From the NCBI GenBank assembly GCA_030447525.1, contig JAUJOR010000006.1:69331-133330 (forward strand): 64,000 nt of DNA. Reading direction: 5' to 3'. This DNA comes from Chloroflexota bacterium. Lineage in GTDB: Bacteria; Chloroflexota; UBA11872; UBA12225. The notes beneath the pieces are model-generated. The model did not search any database. It saw only the letters and a program-made list of their open reading frames with translations, and was not told the origin of the DNA. Of this stretch, positions 44,179 to 52,854 are shown in pieces. The first letter of the stretch is position 1; every line of letters begins with the position of its first letter. The position numbers were made by a program, and so were the translations under genes.

Positions 44179-45171
44179 GTGCGCTGCGTGGTCACAGGGG
44201 CGGCGGGGTTCATTGGGTCGCACCTGTGCGCGGCCCTGCTGGCGGCGGGACACCAGGTGGCGGGGGTGGACGCCTTCGTCCCCTACTATCCCCGAGCGGT
44301 CAAGGAGCGCAACCTGACCCACCTCCGGCGGCAGTCCCACTTCGCCTTCCACGAGCTCGACTTGCGGGCGGACGACCTGGACCCGTTGACGTCGCTCTTG
44401 GCGGGGGCAGAGGCTGTCTTCCACCTGGCAGCCATGGGGGGCCTGCTGGCCAGCTGGACGGCCTTTGACGGCTACCTGACCTGCAACGTCCAGGCCACCC
44501 AGCGTCTGCTCGAGGCCGTCCGCCGGGCCGGCGGGGTGCGCCGGCTCGTCCACGCCAGCACCTCCAGCGTCTACGGCGACTACGTCACCGGCCCGGAGAC
44601 GACCACTCCCTGCCCCGTCTCCCCCTACGGCATCACCAAGCTGGCGGCGGAGCACCTGGTGCAGACCTACGACCGCCAGTTCGACGTCCCGGCCACGGTG
44701 CTGCGCCTGTTCTCGGTATACGGCCCCCACCAGCGCCCGGATATGGGCTACTACCAGTTCATCGACCGCCTGCTGACGGATCGCCTGATCACCGTCTACG
44801 GCGACGGGACGCAGCGCCGGGGCAACACCTACGTCGGGGATATCGTGCGCGCCTTTTTGCTGGCCGACGAGCGGTTCGAGCGCGGCGCGGTCTACAACGT
44901 GGGGGGGGCCGAGGAGGTCAGTGCCAACGAGGTGCTGGCCCTGCTGGAGGAGCTCACCGGGCGGCGCGCTCGCGTGGAGTACGGTCCCCACCGCCCGGGG
45001 GAGCAGCGACGCGCCCTGGCGGACACCACCCTGGCCCGCGAGCGCCTCGGTTTCATGCCCCGCACCCCCTTGCGCGAGGGTCTCCGGGCGCAGGTGGAGT
45101 GGCAGCGCACCCTGGAGGGCACCCCCGCCGATCCGGCTGTCCCCGTCGCCACCCAGGCCGGCGCATCCTGA
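44179..45171 (+). CDS. NAD-dependent epimerase/dehydratase (nucleotide sugar)
   Basis: GTG 44179 with AAGGGGAATGA upstream gives 330 residues. MRCVVTGAAGFIGSHLCAAL binds NAD. The active site has Ser/Thr in LVHASTSSVYGD and the YxxxK pair in VSPYGITKLAAEHLVQTYDR. The sugar-nucleotide part includes GDGTQRRGNTYVGDIVRAF. It is an extended SDR resembling UDP-glucose or UDP-glucuronate 4-epimerases and GDP/dTDP-sugar modifying enzymes. It lies between the globin and two glycoside-hydrolase-like genes. Confidence 0.88.
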   Translation: MRCVVTGAAGFIGSHLCAALLAAGHQVAGVDAFVPYYPRAVKERNLTHLRRQSHFAFHELDLRADDLDPLTSLLAGAEAVFHLAAMGGLLASWTAFDGYLTCNVQATQRLLEAVRRAGGVRRLVHASTSSVYGDYVTGPETTTPCPVSPYGITKLAAEHLVQTYDRQFDVPATVLRLFSVYGPHQRPDMGYYQFIDRLLTDRLITVYGDGTQRRGNTYVGDIVRAFLLADERFERGAVYNVGGAEEVSANEVLALLEELTGRRARVEYGPHRPGEQRRALADTTLARERLGFMPRTPLREGLRAQVEWQRTLEGTPADPAVPVATQAGAS

Positions 45172-45410
45172 CCCGGCGCCACCCGGGCGCTCTCCCGTAG
45201 CTGATCTGCGTTCAGGTCCTCTGCTTCACCGAGGGGAGTTACGCAGCCCCAGACTGGGGGGTGCCCCCGCATCCAGACTTGACCGCGTACGTCCCGTCGC
45301 TGAGTGATCTCACCGGGCGGCGCCACCGCGTGCTATTCTGCGTCCCTGGAATGCCCCGGCAGCTGCGGGGGCAGGGCACCAACGGGGCAAGGAGGGGGGC
45401 AATCACGCGG

Positions 45411-46844
45411 ATGACCAACGCCAAGCCGTTCATCTCTATTCAGATCGGGGCCATCTCCTTCGTAGACGAAGGGGTGCCGCAAGTGCTGGACGTCCTCCAG
45501 GAGCGGGGCGCGGTCAATGCCCTGCTGCTGGCCAATCCCACCTGGACGCGAGGCACCGGGGGGCGCCAGGTCCCCGGCCAGCCGTTCCCCGACCACGGGA
45601 AAAGGGAGCCAGACGACTTCCACGGCGGGGCCTACAACCGCCTCCACCCGCAGTACTACGGGAAGACGGCCATCTCCGCCGCGTACGGCCACACCGACCC
45701 GGAGATCCCGGCGTCCTTTGACCTGTTCGAGGCCGTGCTCCCAGAGGCAGAGCGGCGGGGCATGCGCAGCTACGCCTGGATGGAGGAGAGCTCCAACTCC
45801 CGGTATCTCCATGACGTCCCCAACTTCCGCAAGGCCCTGGAGGTGGACGTGTGGGGCCGGCCAAGTAACAAGCCCTGCTTCAACAACCCTGACTATCGCT
45901 ACTGGATTCTGGGGCGCATGGAGGACTACGCCCGCTCCTGGCCCCTGGCCGGGATCGTGTGGTGCTCGGAGCGCACGGGCCCCCTGAATCACCTGATCGG
46001 TAACCGGGGGCGCTACCGGGCGCGGGACATCGCCTGCTTCTGCGAGCACTGCCAGACCAAGGGACGGGCGCGGGGCTACGACCCGGCGCGGGCGATCGAG
46101 GGCTACCGAGCCCTCTACGAGTGGTACGAGCGGGCGATGTACGGCGCAGGGCAACCGGGGTCCCGGGAAAACCGCCCCGCAGACGGCTACTTCGTCACCT
46201 TCTGGCGCACGCTCCTGCGCTACCCGGAGATCCTGGCCTGGGAGCAGTTGTGGTCGGACAGCCAGCACCAGCTCTCGCGCGAGATCTACGGCGTGATCAA
46301 GGACGCCGACCCCAAGAAAGAAGTGGGCGTCCACGTCTACCACGAGATCTCCTTTAGCCCCTGGTACCGGGCGGAGGAAGACTACGCCGATCTCAAGAAG
46401 TACCACGACTGGCTCAAGATCGTGATCTACAACAACTGCGCCGGGCCACGCTTCCACGGCTTTGTCGGCAATCTCTGCCGGGCGCTGTTCGCCGATGCCT
46501 CGCCGGCCGAGGTGTACCCGCTGATGCTGCGTCTGCTCAATCTGGAGGAGGCCCCCTACGAGGCGCTCCCCACCGCCGGTTTCTCGGCCGACTACGTGCG
46601 CCGGGAGACGGAGCGGGCGGTGCGCGGCGTGAACGACGAGATCCCCATCTACCCCGGGATCGACATTGACATCCCTACCGAGGCCGGGGAAAGCAAGTGC
46701 ACGCCGCAGGGGGTGCGGGACGCGGTCAAAGGGGCCTTTGCCGGGGGGGCCAAGGGAGTGGTGCTGTCCCGGAAGTACTCGGAGATGCGCCTGGACAACC
46801 TGGCCGGCGCCGGCCAGGCGGTGCGGGAGCTGGGCCTGGCGTGA
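45411..46844 (+). CDS. Uncharacterised glycoside-hydrolase-like TIM-barrel protein
   Basis: From ATG 45411 the protein has 477 residues without a signal peptide. Segments such as FEAVLPEAERRGMRSYAWME, LAGIVWCSERTGPLNHLIGN, IACFCEHCQTKGRARGYDP and EVGVHVYHEISFSPWYR follow the beta/alpha order and the CxCxxC pattern of GH10/GH42-like hypothetical glycosidases. Candidate acids are in SERTG and YHEISF. No characterised family is recognised. It is followed by a related but shorter protein and an aldo/keto reductase, all rightward. Confidence 0.65.
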   Translation: MTNAKPFISIQIGAISFVDEGVPQVLDVLQERGAVNALLLANPTWTRGTGGRQVPGQPFPDHGKREPDDFHGGAYNRLHPQYYGKTAISAAYGHTDPEIPASFDLFEAVLPEAERRGMRSYAWMEESSNSRYLHDVPNFRKALEVDVWGRPSNKPCFNNPDYRYWILGRMEDYARSWPLAGIVWCSERTGPLNHLIGNRGRYRARDIACFCEHCQTKGRARGYDPARAIEGYRALYEWYERAMYGAGQPGSRENRPADGYFVTFWRTLLRYPEILAWEQLWSDSQHQLSREIYGVIKDADPKKEVGVHVYHEISFSPWYRAEEDYADLKKYHDWLKIVIYNNCAGPRFHGFVGNLCRALFADASPAEVYPLMLRLLNLEEAPYEALPTAGFSADYVRRETERAVRGVNDEIPIYPGIDIDIPTEAGESKCTPQGVRDAVKGAFAGGAKGVVLSRKYSEMRLDNLAGAGQAVRELGLA

Positions 46845-46977
46845 GTTGCTCCAGACAGGCGATGCTCCCAGGCGCCCTCTTGACTTGCGTCGGGATGTCA
46901 CGTGGAACAGTCTATGCGCCGGCCAAGGACATGCCCCGGGGGGAGAGGCGCGGGTGCGGGTAGAAACAGAGAGACAC

Positions 46978-48420
46978 ATGGCTAGGGAGGCACAAGAGCA
47001 GCAGCCCTGGTACCGGCGCGTGATGCGCTGGGGGCAGGCAAATATCCGCGAGATCGACGCCCTGCCGGGGCATTACGACGTTGGCTGGTGGGTGGAGCAC
47101 TGGAGGCGCACCCGCGTCCAGGGCGTCATCGTCAACGCCGGCGGGATCGTCGCCTTTTATCCCAGCGCCTTGGAGCTACACCGGCGCTCCCCTTACCTGG
47201 ATGACCGCGACCTGTTCGGGGAGGTGACGGCCGCCGCCCGCGAGAACGGGATCGTCGTCGTGGCTCACATGGACAGCAGCCGGGCCAACGAGCGCTTCTA
47301 CTTCGAGCACCCGGATTGGTTCACCGTGGATGCGGCCGGCCAGCCCTATCTCGCCGGGGACTTCGACGGTCCCTTCTACACCGCCTGCATCAGCGGGCCC
47401 TACTACCGCGAGTACCTCCCCAGGGTGCTGCGGGAGATTTGCGAGCGCTACCGGCCGGAAGGCTTCTCGGACAATTCCTGGTCTGGCCTGTCCCGCAGCG
47501 CCGGGATTTGTTACTGCCCCAACTACCGGGCCGCGTTCGCCGAGTACTCTGGGGGCCAGGCCCTGCCCCCGGGGCGAGGCGGGGAGACGTCCCTGTACGA
47601 CGAGTCCGGCGATCGGCGCCGTGACTTCGGCCTGGCCAGCCTGTTTGGGGCCCACGCCGCCGGGGGGACGCTCGCCGCCGCGGGGCGTGAGCCGTCCTAC
47701 TTCCGCTTTGTCGACCCGCCCGGGGAGCGCCCGCAGCCCCTGGCGCTGGGCCCTACCGGGGCCTTTACTGCCGGCTGGGAAGACACCCTGCATCTCCCCT
47801 TCGGGGGTGACCTGACCCTGACGCGGCCCGCCGGGGCCGGCGAGCGCGTCCCCTTGACTTACGTTCCACCCTTCCCGACGCACCCGCCCGAGTTCGCCTA
47901 CATGAAGATCGAGCGGACGGGTCTCCCTTGCCTGTACTTGCGCCAGGAGCAGAGCGGGCAAGGACGGGTGGCCTACCTGCCGGCCGACGTCGATCGCCTC
48001 TACTGGCGCCTCAGCCAACCGGACCACGCCGAGTTGCTGGCCGCGCTTGTGCGCTGGGTGGCCTACGACCACCTGCCGGTGCGCGTCACCGGCCCCGGCC
48101 TGGTGGACGTCCATGCCTATACCCAGGCGGGGAGCCCTCCCGGCCCGGACGCCCGGCCAGGAGTCGAGACCGGGGCGCGGGTGATCGTCCATCTGGTGAA
48201 CCTGACCCATGCCGGGACGTGGAAGGCCCCGGTAGACGAGCTGATCCGCGTCGGCGAGCAGCACGTTGCACTGCGCCTGCCCCAGGGACGGCGGGCCGCC
48301 GGGGCGCGCCTGCTCGTCGCCGGCGGCGCCGCCCCCCTGGAGATGGAGGATGACACCGTCATAGCCGTCGTCCCCGGGATAGACGACCACGAGGTGGTGG
48401 TCGTCGAGCTGGAAGACTGA
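46978..48420 (+). CDS. Glycoside-hydrolase-like protein with apparent internal deletion
   Basis: ATG 46978 gives 480 residues. The first ~190 residues are a barrel start: GVIVNAGGIVAFYPSALELH, ENGIVVVAHMDSSRANERFY, ICERYRPEGFSDNSWSGLSR and GICYCPNYRAAFAEYSGG. Then a Gly/Pro-rich stretch (~190-260) joins directly to C-terminal beta-rich domains with RVAYLPADVDRLYWRLSQPD and ARVIVHLVNLTHAGTWKAP. Relatives, as far as remembered, are ~650-700 residues and have the rest of the barrel and a flavodoxin-like domain here. The frame is intact, so it may be a natural short form. Confidence 0.6.
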   Translation: MAREAQEQQPWYRRVMRWGQANIREIDALPGHYDVGWWVEHWRRTRVQGVIVNAGGIVAFYPSALELHRRSPYLDDRDLFGEVTAAARENGIVVVAHMDSSRANERFYFEHPDWFTVDAAGQPYLAGDFDGPFYTACISGPYYREYLPRVLREICERYRPEGFSDNSWSGLSRSAGICYCPNYRAAFAEYSGGQALPPGRGGETSLYDESGDRRRDFGLASLFGAHAAGGTLAAAGREPSYFRFVDPPGERPQPLALGPTGAFTAGWEDTLHLPFGGDLTLTRPAGAGERVPLTYVPPFPTHPPEFAYMKIERTGLPCLYLRQEQSGQGRVAYLPADVDRLYWRLSQPDHAELLAALVRWVAYDHLPVRVTGPGLVDVHAYTQAGSPPGPDARPGVETGARVIVHLVNLTHAGTWKAPVDELIRVGEQHVALRLPQGRRAAGARLLVAGGAAPLEMEDDTVIAVVPGIDDHEVVVVELED

Positions 48421-48486
48421 GCCCTGCCGGGCACGGGCCCCGCAAGGCCGGAGTGAGCGCCGGGAGCGAGAGGGGGGAGCGAGAGG

Positions 48487-49398
48487 ATGGAAGAGCGGGT
48501 GTTGGGGCGGACGGGGCTGCGGGTCTCGCCCATCGGCCTGGGCGGCTACCCCTTCGGAGGCGTCAACCGGGCGGCCGGCTGGGATCCCTTCACGCCCCAG
48601 GGGCAGCGCACGGCCATCGCCACGATTCACCGGGCCATCGAGCGGGGGATCACGTACGTGGACACCGCCCCCGGGTACGGCGAGGGGACGAGCGAGTCGC
48701 TCTTCGGTCAGGCCCTGTCCCAGGGGGGGTACCGGCAGCGCGTGACGCTGGCCACCAAGTGCCGCTGGAACGGCTCAGCCCAGGACGTCTTGGACAGCGC
48801 GGGGGCCAGTCTGCGCCGCTTGCGTACGGACGTGCTCGACGTGCTGCAGCTCCACGGCGGGATGTTCACCCCCGAGGACGTGCACCACATCCTGGAACAG
48901 GGCCCCCTGGACGCCCTGCGGCGCCTGCGCCAGGCGGGAACGGTGCGCTTCTTGGGCTTCACCTGCGAGGAGCCCTGGACGGCCCGCCCCCTGATCGCCA
49001 GTGGGGCCTTCGACGTCGTGCAGCTGCGCTACAACCTGATCTACCAGGGGGCGGCGCTGCACGCCCTCGACGAGGCCCGTGACCAGGGCATGGGCGTGGC
49101 CGTGATGCGCCCCATGACCAGCGGCATCCTGCAGCGCACGTTGCGCTTCCTCAAGCCGGAGTGGCCGGAGGCCGAGGTCTACGAGGTAGCGCTCAAGTAC
49201 GTCCTGGCGGACTCCCGCGTCCACGTCGCCAACGTGGGGATGCGCTGGCCTCAAGAGGTGGAGCAGAATGTGGCCCTGGTGGAGGCCTTCCGGCCCCCGG
49301 AAGACTTCGACGTCGCCGACCTGCCCCGCCTCACGGCCGGAATCTACCGCGCCGCCGACGCCGAAGTCCGTGACCCCAGGAGCCAGCCCGCTGAGTGA
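48487..49398 (+). CDS. Aldo/keto reductase family protein
   Basis: ATG 48487 with GAGAGG upstream gives 303 residues. The start EERVLGRTGLRVSPIGLGGY is typical, and catalytic residues lie in TYVDTAPGYGEGTSESLFGQ (Asp, Tyr), LATKCRWNG (Lys) and LDVLQLHGGMF (His). It resembles the galactose/glucose dehydrogenase-type subgroup (YPR1/Gal-DH-like). It follows the glycosidase-like gene by 66 bases in one orientation, so a joint role in sugar breakdown is likely. Confidence 0.88.
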   Translation: MEERVLGRTGLRVSPIGLGGYPFGGVNRAAGWDPFTPQGQRTAIATIHRAIERGITYVDTAPGYGEGTSESLFGQALSQGGYRQRVTLATKCRWNGSAQDVLDSAGASLRRLRTDVLDVLQLHGGMFTPEDVHHILEQGPLDALRRLRQAGTVRFLGFTCEEPWTARPLIASGAFDVVQLRYNLIYQGAALHALDEARDQGMGVAVMRPMTSGILQRTLRFLKPEWPEAEVYEVALKYVLADSRVHVANVGMRWPQEVEQNVALVEAFRPPEDFDVADLPRLTAGIYRAADAEVRDPRSQPAE

Positions 49399-49499
49399 CC
49401 CGCAAGCGCGCTCTATCAACCGGCAGTTGAGGCGGTGGCGCCAGCGTGGAGCGCCCCGCAGCTGAGCGGCCACAACGCAAGAGTGAGAGGAGAGAGCCC

Positions 49500-50111
49500 A
49501 TGGCAACGCCGGTAGCGCACGCGGCAGCGGACGCGGTAGCAGGACCGATCGCCCTTCGGGACGCCCCGGCTGGAGGTGGGGCGACGCGCCGCCGGGTAGT
49601 GGTCGGGCTGGTGACGATCTGGGGGGCGGGCGGGCAGCTCTCCGGCTGTGGCGGGCGGCGCGGTGCCAGCGGCGGGGAGCTACCCCCACCGGCCGCCGGT
49701 CCGATGGAGCTGCGGGTCTCCACCAACACCAGCATCCAGAACATGCCCGGCTGGGAAAAGGCAGCCCAGGGATACGAGCAGAAGTATCCCACGCGAAAGG
49801 TGAAGCTGGAGCACGGCACAGGCAACGCCTACACCGAGCGGATGGTCTCGCAACAGGCCGCCGGCGACCCGCCCCCGATCTTCTATACCGCCACCACGGG
49901 GGTACACAACTTCGGTCCCAAGGGCGTTTTCACCGACATGATGCCCCTGGTCAAGGCCGACCGTACGATCTCCCTCAAGGACATCCCCGACCGCGCCCTG
50001 CGCGGCTACACCTGGGGGGGCACGCTCTACGGGATGCCGGTGATGGCCGACACCCGCTACCTCCACTACAACGTCTCCCTGTTCCAGCCCTACGTCGTCC
50101 CCCGTACCTGA
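49500..50111 (+). pseudogene. Solute-binding lipoprotein truncated after N-terminal lobe
   Basis: ATG 49500 with AGGAGAGAG upstream begins a twin-Arg-like signal (TRRRVVVGLVTIWGAGGQLS) with Cys in SGC. The following ~130 residues match the first lobe of family 1 binding proteins (QNMPGWEKAAQGYEQKYPTR, QQAAGDPPPIFYTATTGVHN, WGGTLYGMPVMADTRYLHYN). The frame ends at TGA 50111 after 203 residues. About 250 residues of the usual protein are missing, so it is a truncated gene. Confidence 0.75.
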
Positions 50112-50215
50112 GTGAGCCGGCAGTACGCAGCTTGCAGCCTGGCTCTTGGGGAAGGGCAGGTCACACCTGGCGCGCCACGGGTGGCACGCTATGAGTAGCG
50201 CGCCATGGGGACGGC

Positions 50216-51400
50216 TCAGCCGCTGGAACGTCGGGAGCGCACGGCCTCGGCCAGCTGATGAAGAAGGGGCACCGTGGTGTCCCAGCCGATGCAGGCGTCG
50301 GTGACGCTCTGGCCGTAGTGCAGGCTGGCCCCGTCCACAAGATCCTGGCGCCCCTCGACGAGAAAGCTTTCCATCAGGACGCCGACGATGCCCCGCTGGC
50401 CCTCGGCCACCTGCCTGGCGACCTCGCCCGCCGCCAGGGGCTGACGGCGGTGGTCCTTGGCGCTGTTGCCGTGACTCGTATCGATCATCACCCGCGATGG
50501 CAGCCCCGCGGCGCGCAGGGCCGCCAGGGTGCTCTGGATGCTGGCCGGGTCGTAGTTGGGGCCACTCTGCCCGCCGCGCAGGATGACGTGGCAATCGGGA
50601 TTGCCCCGCGTGGCCACGATCGCGGCCAGCCCCTGCTCGGTGACGCCCAGGAAGCGGTGCGCATGGGTGGCCGCCCGCACGGCGTCGACGGCGATCTGCA
50701 CGTCCCCATCCGTCCCGTTCTTGAAACCTACCGGCATAGAGAGCCCCGAGGCCAGCTCGCGGTGGACCTGGCTCTCGGTCGTCCGCGCCCCGATAGCCCC
50801 CCATGAGACGGCGTCGGCAAAGTACTGCGGCGTGATGGGATCGAGAAACTCACAGCCGGCGGGGAGCCCGCGGGCGGCCAGCTCCAGGAGCAGCTGGCGC
50901 GCCAGGCGCAGCCCCTCGTTGATGGCAAAGCTCCCGTCCAGGCGCGGGTCGTTGATCAGCCCCTTCCAGCCCACCGTAGTGCGCGGTTTCTCGAAATAGA
51001 CGCGCATCACGACGCACAGGTCTCGAGCCAGCTCCCCGGCCTGCTCACGGAGCCGTCCCGCGTAGTCCAGCGCCGCGTCACGGTCGTGGATCGAGCAGGG
51101 CCCCACCACCACGATCAGCCGGTCGTCCTGCCCATTGAGGATGTCTGAGATCTCCCGCCGCGCCTGATTCACGGTCACGGATCCCGCTCCGCTCAAGGGC
51201 AGGCTCTCCAGGAGCAGCGCCGGCGAGACCAGGGGACGGATGCTCTCGACGCGCAGGTCACGCGTCGGCGCTGACGCAGGCGTAACGTCAGGCACGGCGT
51301 CAGACGTCCCCCCTCTGGCCCCGGCAGGGCCGGCGATGGGTGCTCCTTCGGCGGTGAAGCCGGCAGTGCGGGCCTCTTTTTCCAATCGCTCAACGTTCAC
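50216..51400 (-). CDS. aroF: 3-deoxy-7-phosphoheptulonate (DAHP) synthase, class I
   Basis: The enzyme joins phosphoenolpyruvate and erythrose 4-phosphate in the first step of aromatic amino acid synthesis. GTG 51400, preceded by GGAAGG, gives 394 residues; a TTG at 51451 is in frame but lies in the terminator-like leader. Motifs are IVVVGPCSIHDRDAALDYAG, MRVYFEKPRTTVGWKGLIND, WGAIGARTTESQVHRELASG, GFKNGTDGDVQIAVDAV and MIDTSHGNSAKDHRRQ. The 350-residue core matches E. coli AroF/G/H; the N-terminal ~40 residues are an extra Ala/Gly-rich tail. A promoter and a terminator-like hairpin upstream suggest attenuation. Confidence 0.92.
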   Translation of the reverse strand: MNVERLEKEARTAGFTAEGAPIAGPAGARGGTSDAVPDVTPASAPTRDLRVESIRPLVSPALLLESLPLSGAGSVTVNQARREISDILNGQDDRLIVVVGPCSIHDRDAALDYAGRLREQAGELARDLCVVMRVYFEKPRTTVGWKGLINDPRLDGSFAINEGLRLARQLLLELAARGLPAGCEFLDPITPQYFADAVSWGAIGARTTESQVHRELASGLSMPVGFKNGTDGDVQIAVDAVRAATHAHRFLGVTEQGLAAIVATRGNPDCHVILRGGQSGPNYDPASIQSTLAALRAAGLPSRVMIDTSHGNSAKDHRRQPLAAGEVARQVAEGQRGIVGVLMESFLVEGRQDLVDGASLHYGQSVTDACIGWDTTVPLLHQLAEAVRSRRSSG

Positions 51401-51444
51401 CGGTCGCTCTACCTTCCCCCGCCCGGCCCCCCCCCTGCGCCGGG

Positions 51445-51476
51445 CAAACAAAAAGGCAGAGGTTGCAACCTCTGCC
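51445..51476 (-). terminator. Intrinsic terminator in the DAHP synthase leader (attenuator)
   Basis: On the minus strand a perfect 24-base palindrome (51453-51476; arms AGGCAGAGGTTG and CAACCTCTGCCT) is followed by TTTTTGTTT. It lies 45 bases before the start codon and downstream of the promoter, so it would stop transcription in the leader unless prevented. Confidence 0.75.
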
Positions 51477-51480
51477 TAGA

Positions 51481-51533
51481 CCCGGTGTCGGCGCCCCGGC
51501 CATGGCCGGGACGTACCCTTACACCGGGCGTCT
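51481..51533 (-). promoter_or_regulatory. Structured leader upstream of the attenuator
   Basis: CCCGGTGT (51481-51488) pairs with ACACCGGG (51521-51528). Between them the palindrome CCCGGCCATGGCCGGG (51495-51510) forms an inner hairpin. The structure abuts the terminator and could take part in a switch. No T-box consensus was recognised. Confidence 0.5.
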
Positions 51534-51624
51534 AAAGTAGGCGTACCGGTACCAGGGAGCCGCGCCGCACGGGGCAACGCCCGCAGCCGTCTTGTTCCTG
51601 GAATCGGCGCCTATCACAAGGCGG

Positions 51625-51654
51625 AGTGTAAAGCCGGCGGGCGACGAAAGTCAA
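51625..51654 (-). promoter_or_regulatory. Promoter of the DAHP synthase gene
   Basis: TTGACT (51654-51649) and TACACT (51630-51625) are 18 bases apart on the minus strand. Transcription would begin near 51617 and give a ~215-base leader. Confidence 0.6.
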
Positions 51655-51786
51655 ACCGGGCTCCCGATGCATAGATATGGAGATGGAGATGGATCGCTGC
51701 CTCGATTTCTAACCCGGCAACGAGACTTCAACCTGGTACGGGGTGATCGCCGGTGATCTGGAGACCCCCGTTGCCGTGCTGGCGGC

Positions 51787-51832
51787 GGCCACATCTTCGG
51801 GCTCCCGCTGGCACGTCTCGCGATCCAGGCAC
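51787..51832. repeat. 46-base direct repeat, copy 1
   Basis: Matches 52547-52592 at 45 of 46 positions, same orientation. In the plus frame both encode TSSGSRWHVSRSRH. Here the frame belongs to a ~50-codon stretch (GNETSTWYGVIAGDLETPVA onward) ending at a TAG near 51871, which may be the end of a lost gene. Confidence 0.75.
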
Positions 51833-51895
51833 CGGCCAGTAAAGGTCGCCACCGGGGCGTCCGCACCCTAGCGAGGGCACGGCGCCCGCCGGCGC

Positions 51896-52318
51896 TCAAA
51901 GCACCTGGAAGAGTTCGATCGTCTCTCCGCTCGGCCCCAGGAAAAAGGCGATGGTAGCGCGTAAGGTGCTGAGGGCGACGTCTGTTGGCTCCACCGTCAC
52001 TTTATACCCGGCCTGCCTAATGTGCTCGATCGACGCCCGAGCGTCGCATGTGGCCAGGGCCACATGCGTGAACGGATCGTGTGGCGCTGCTTCGCCCACC
52101 TTGGGGGTCTTCTCGGTGGGCTGGAACAGCTCCATGTGGCTGCCGTCTCCCATGTCCAGCAAGACGACCTTACGTTCGGGCGTGCCGAACTCGGCCGCGA
52201 CGGACATGCCCAGCACCTCTCGGTACAGGCGTAGCGATGCCTCCCAGTCGCGGGTCTGCAGGGCGACGTGGTGCATTCCACACCCGGCGATGACGCGATT
52301 CTTGCTGCCGATGGGCAT
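51896..52318 (-). CDS. VOC-family (glyoxalase I/methylmalonyl-CoA epimerase-like) protein
   Basis: ATG 52318 has GGAGGGGAG. The 140-residue protein has two beta-alpha-beta-beta-beta modules: GCGMHHVALQTRDWEASLRL with the first metal His, GDGSHMELFQPT with Glu, FTHVALATCDARASIEHIRQ with a second His, and LGPSGETIELFQVL with the last Glu. It probably binds a divalent metal and acts as an isomerase, lyase or dioxygenase on a small molecule. The ligand is unknown. Confidence 0.85.
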   Translation of the reverse strand: MPIGSKNRVIAGCGMHHVALQTRDWEASLRLYREVLGMSVAAEFGTPERKVVLLDMGDGSHMELFQPTEKTPKVGEAAPHDPFTHVALATCDARASIEHIRQAGYKVTVEPTDVALSTLRATIAFFLGPSGETIELFQVL

Positions 52319-52854
52319 AAGACTCCCCTCCTCCGGGCCCCAGGGCGAGTGAGGCGGGCGGACAGAGTGTAGGGCATGGCGACCGTGAGGCGCTTCACGG
52401 CCCCTGGGCGGGGCCGATCCGCACGGACGCCGAGGGCCGCGGGATGCTGACGCCGGCGGTCACGCCGTTACGGGAGGTGCTGCCGGCGGCGGGCAAAGGG
52501 CGGTGGCGCGTCTGCGCTACGGACCGACGCCTCGGCTCCTCAAAGTGGCCACGTCTTCGGGCTCCCGCTGGCACGTCTCGCGATCCAGGCACTGGGCAAT
52601 AGGTCCGGCCAGGCTTCGTATAATCTCCCGCAGACGGCCCGAGGTGAGACCGGGCTGCGGTGCGTGCGCCGTTTGTCCAGACACGCCGGCGGCGCACGCA
52701 CTGCAGCCCCAGAGCTCGCAGCCCTAGAACTGGTGAGAAAGCGCTCCATCGTGCCACCGGCCGGGCAGTACGGCGTGCCGATGTCGTGCGGTGCTGGTGC
52801 CCCGCCGAGCAAGAAAGCCTCAAAGCCTTAAGCCTCAAGGAGATATCGACAGCG
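52319..52854. other. Intergenic region upstream of ppdK containing a repeat
   Basis: About 535 bases with no intact gene. It holds the second copy of the 46-base repeat. The large open frame that runs through it into ppdK shows no similarity before 52855. Confidence 0.5.
52547..52592. repeat. 46-base direct repeat, copy 2
   Basis: See copy 1 at 51787-51832; the single difference is G for A at the sixth base. Flanking sequences differ between the copies. Confidence 0.75.

Noticed and set aside
51401..51617. T-box riboswitch in the DAHP synthase leader
   Set aside because: The conserved T-box sequence and a specifier loop could not be found.
51651..51899. Leftward open frame near the VOC gene
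   Set aside because: Its composition is Arg/Pro-rich with no family match; it is a shadow of the repeat-bearing remnant.
52660..52854. N-terminal extension of ppdK
   Set aside because: The frame is open but unlike any dikinase; the good start is ATG 52855 and the length then equals the family norm.
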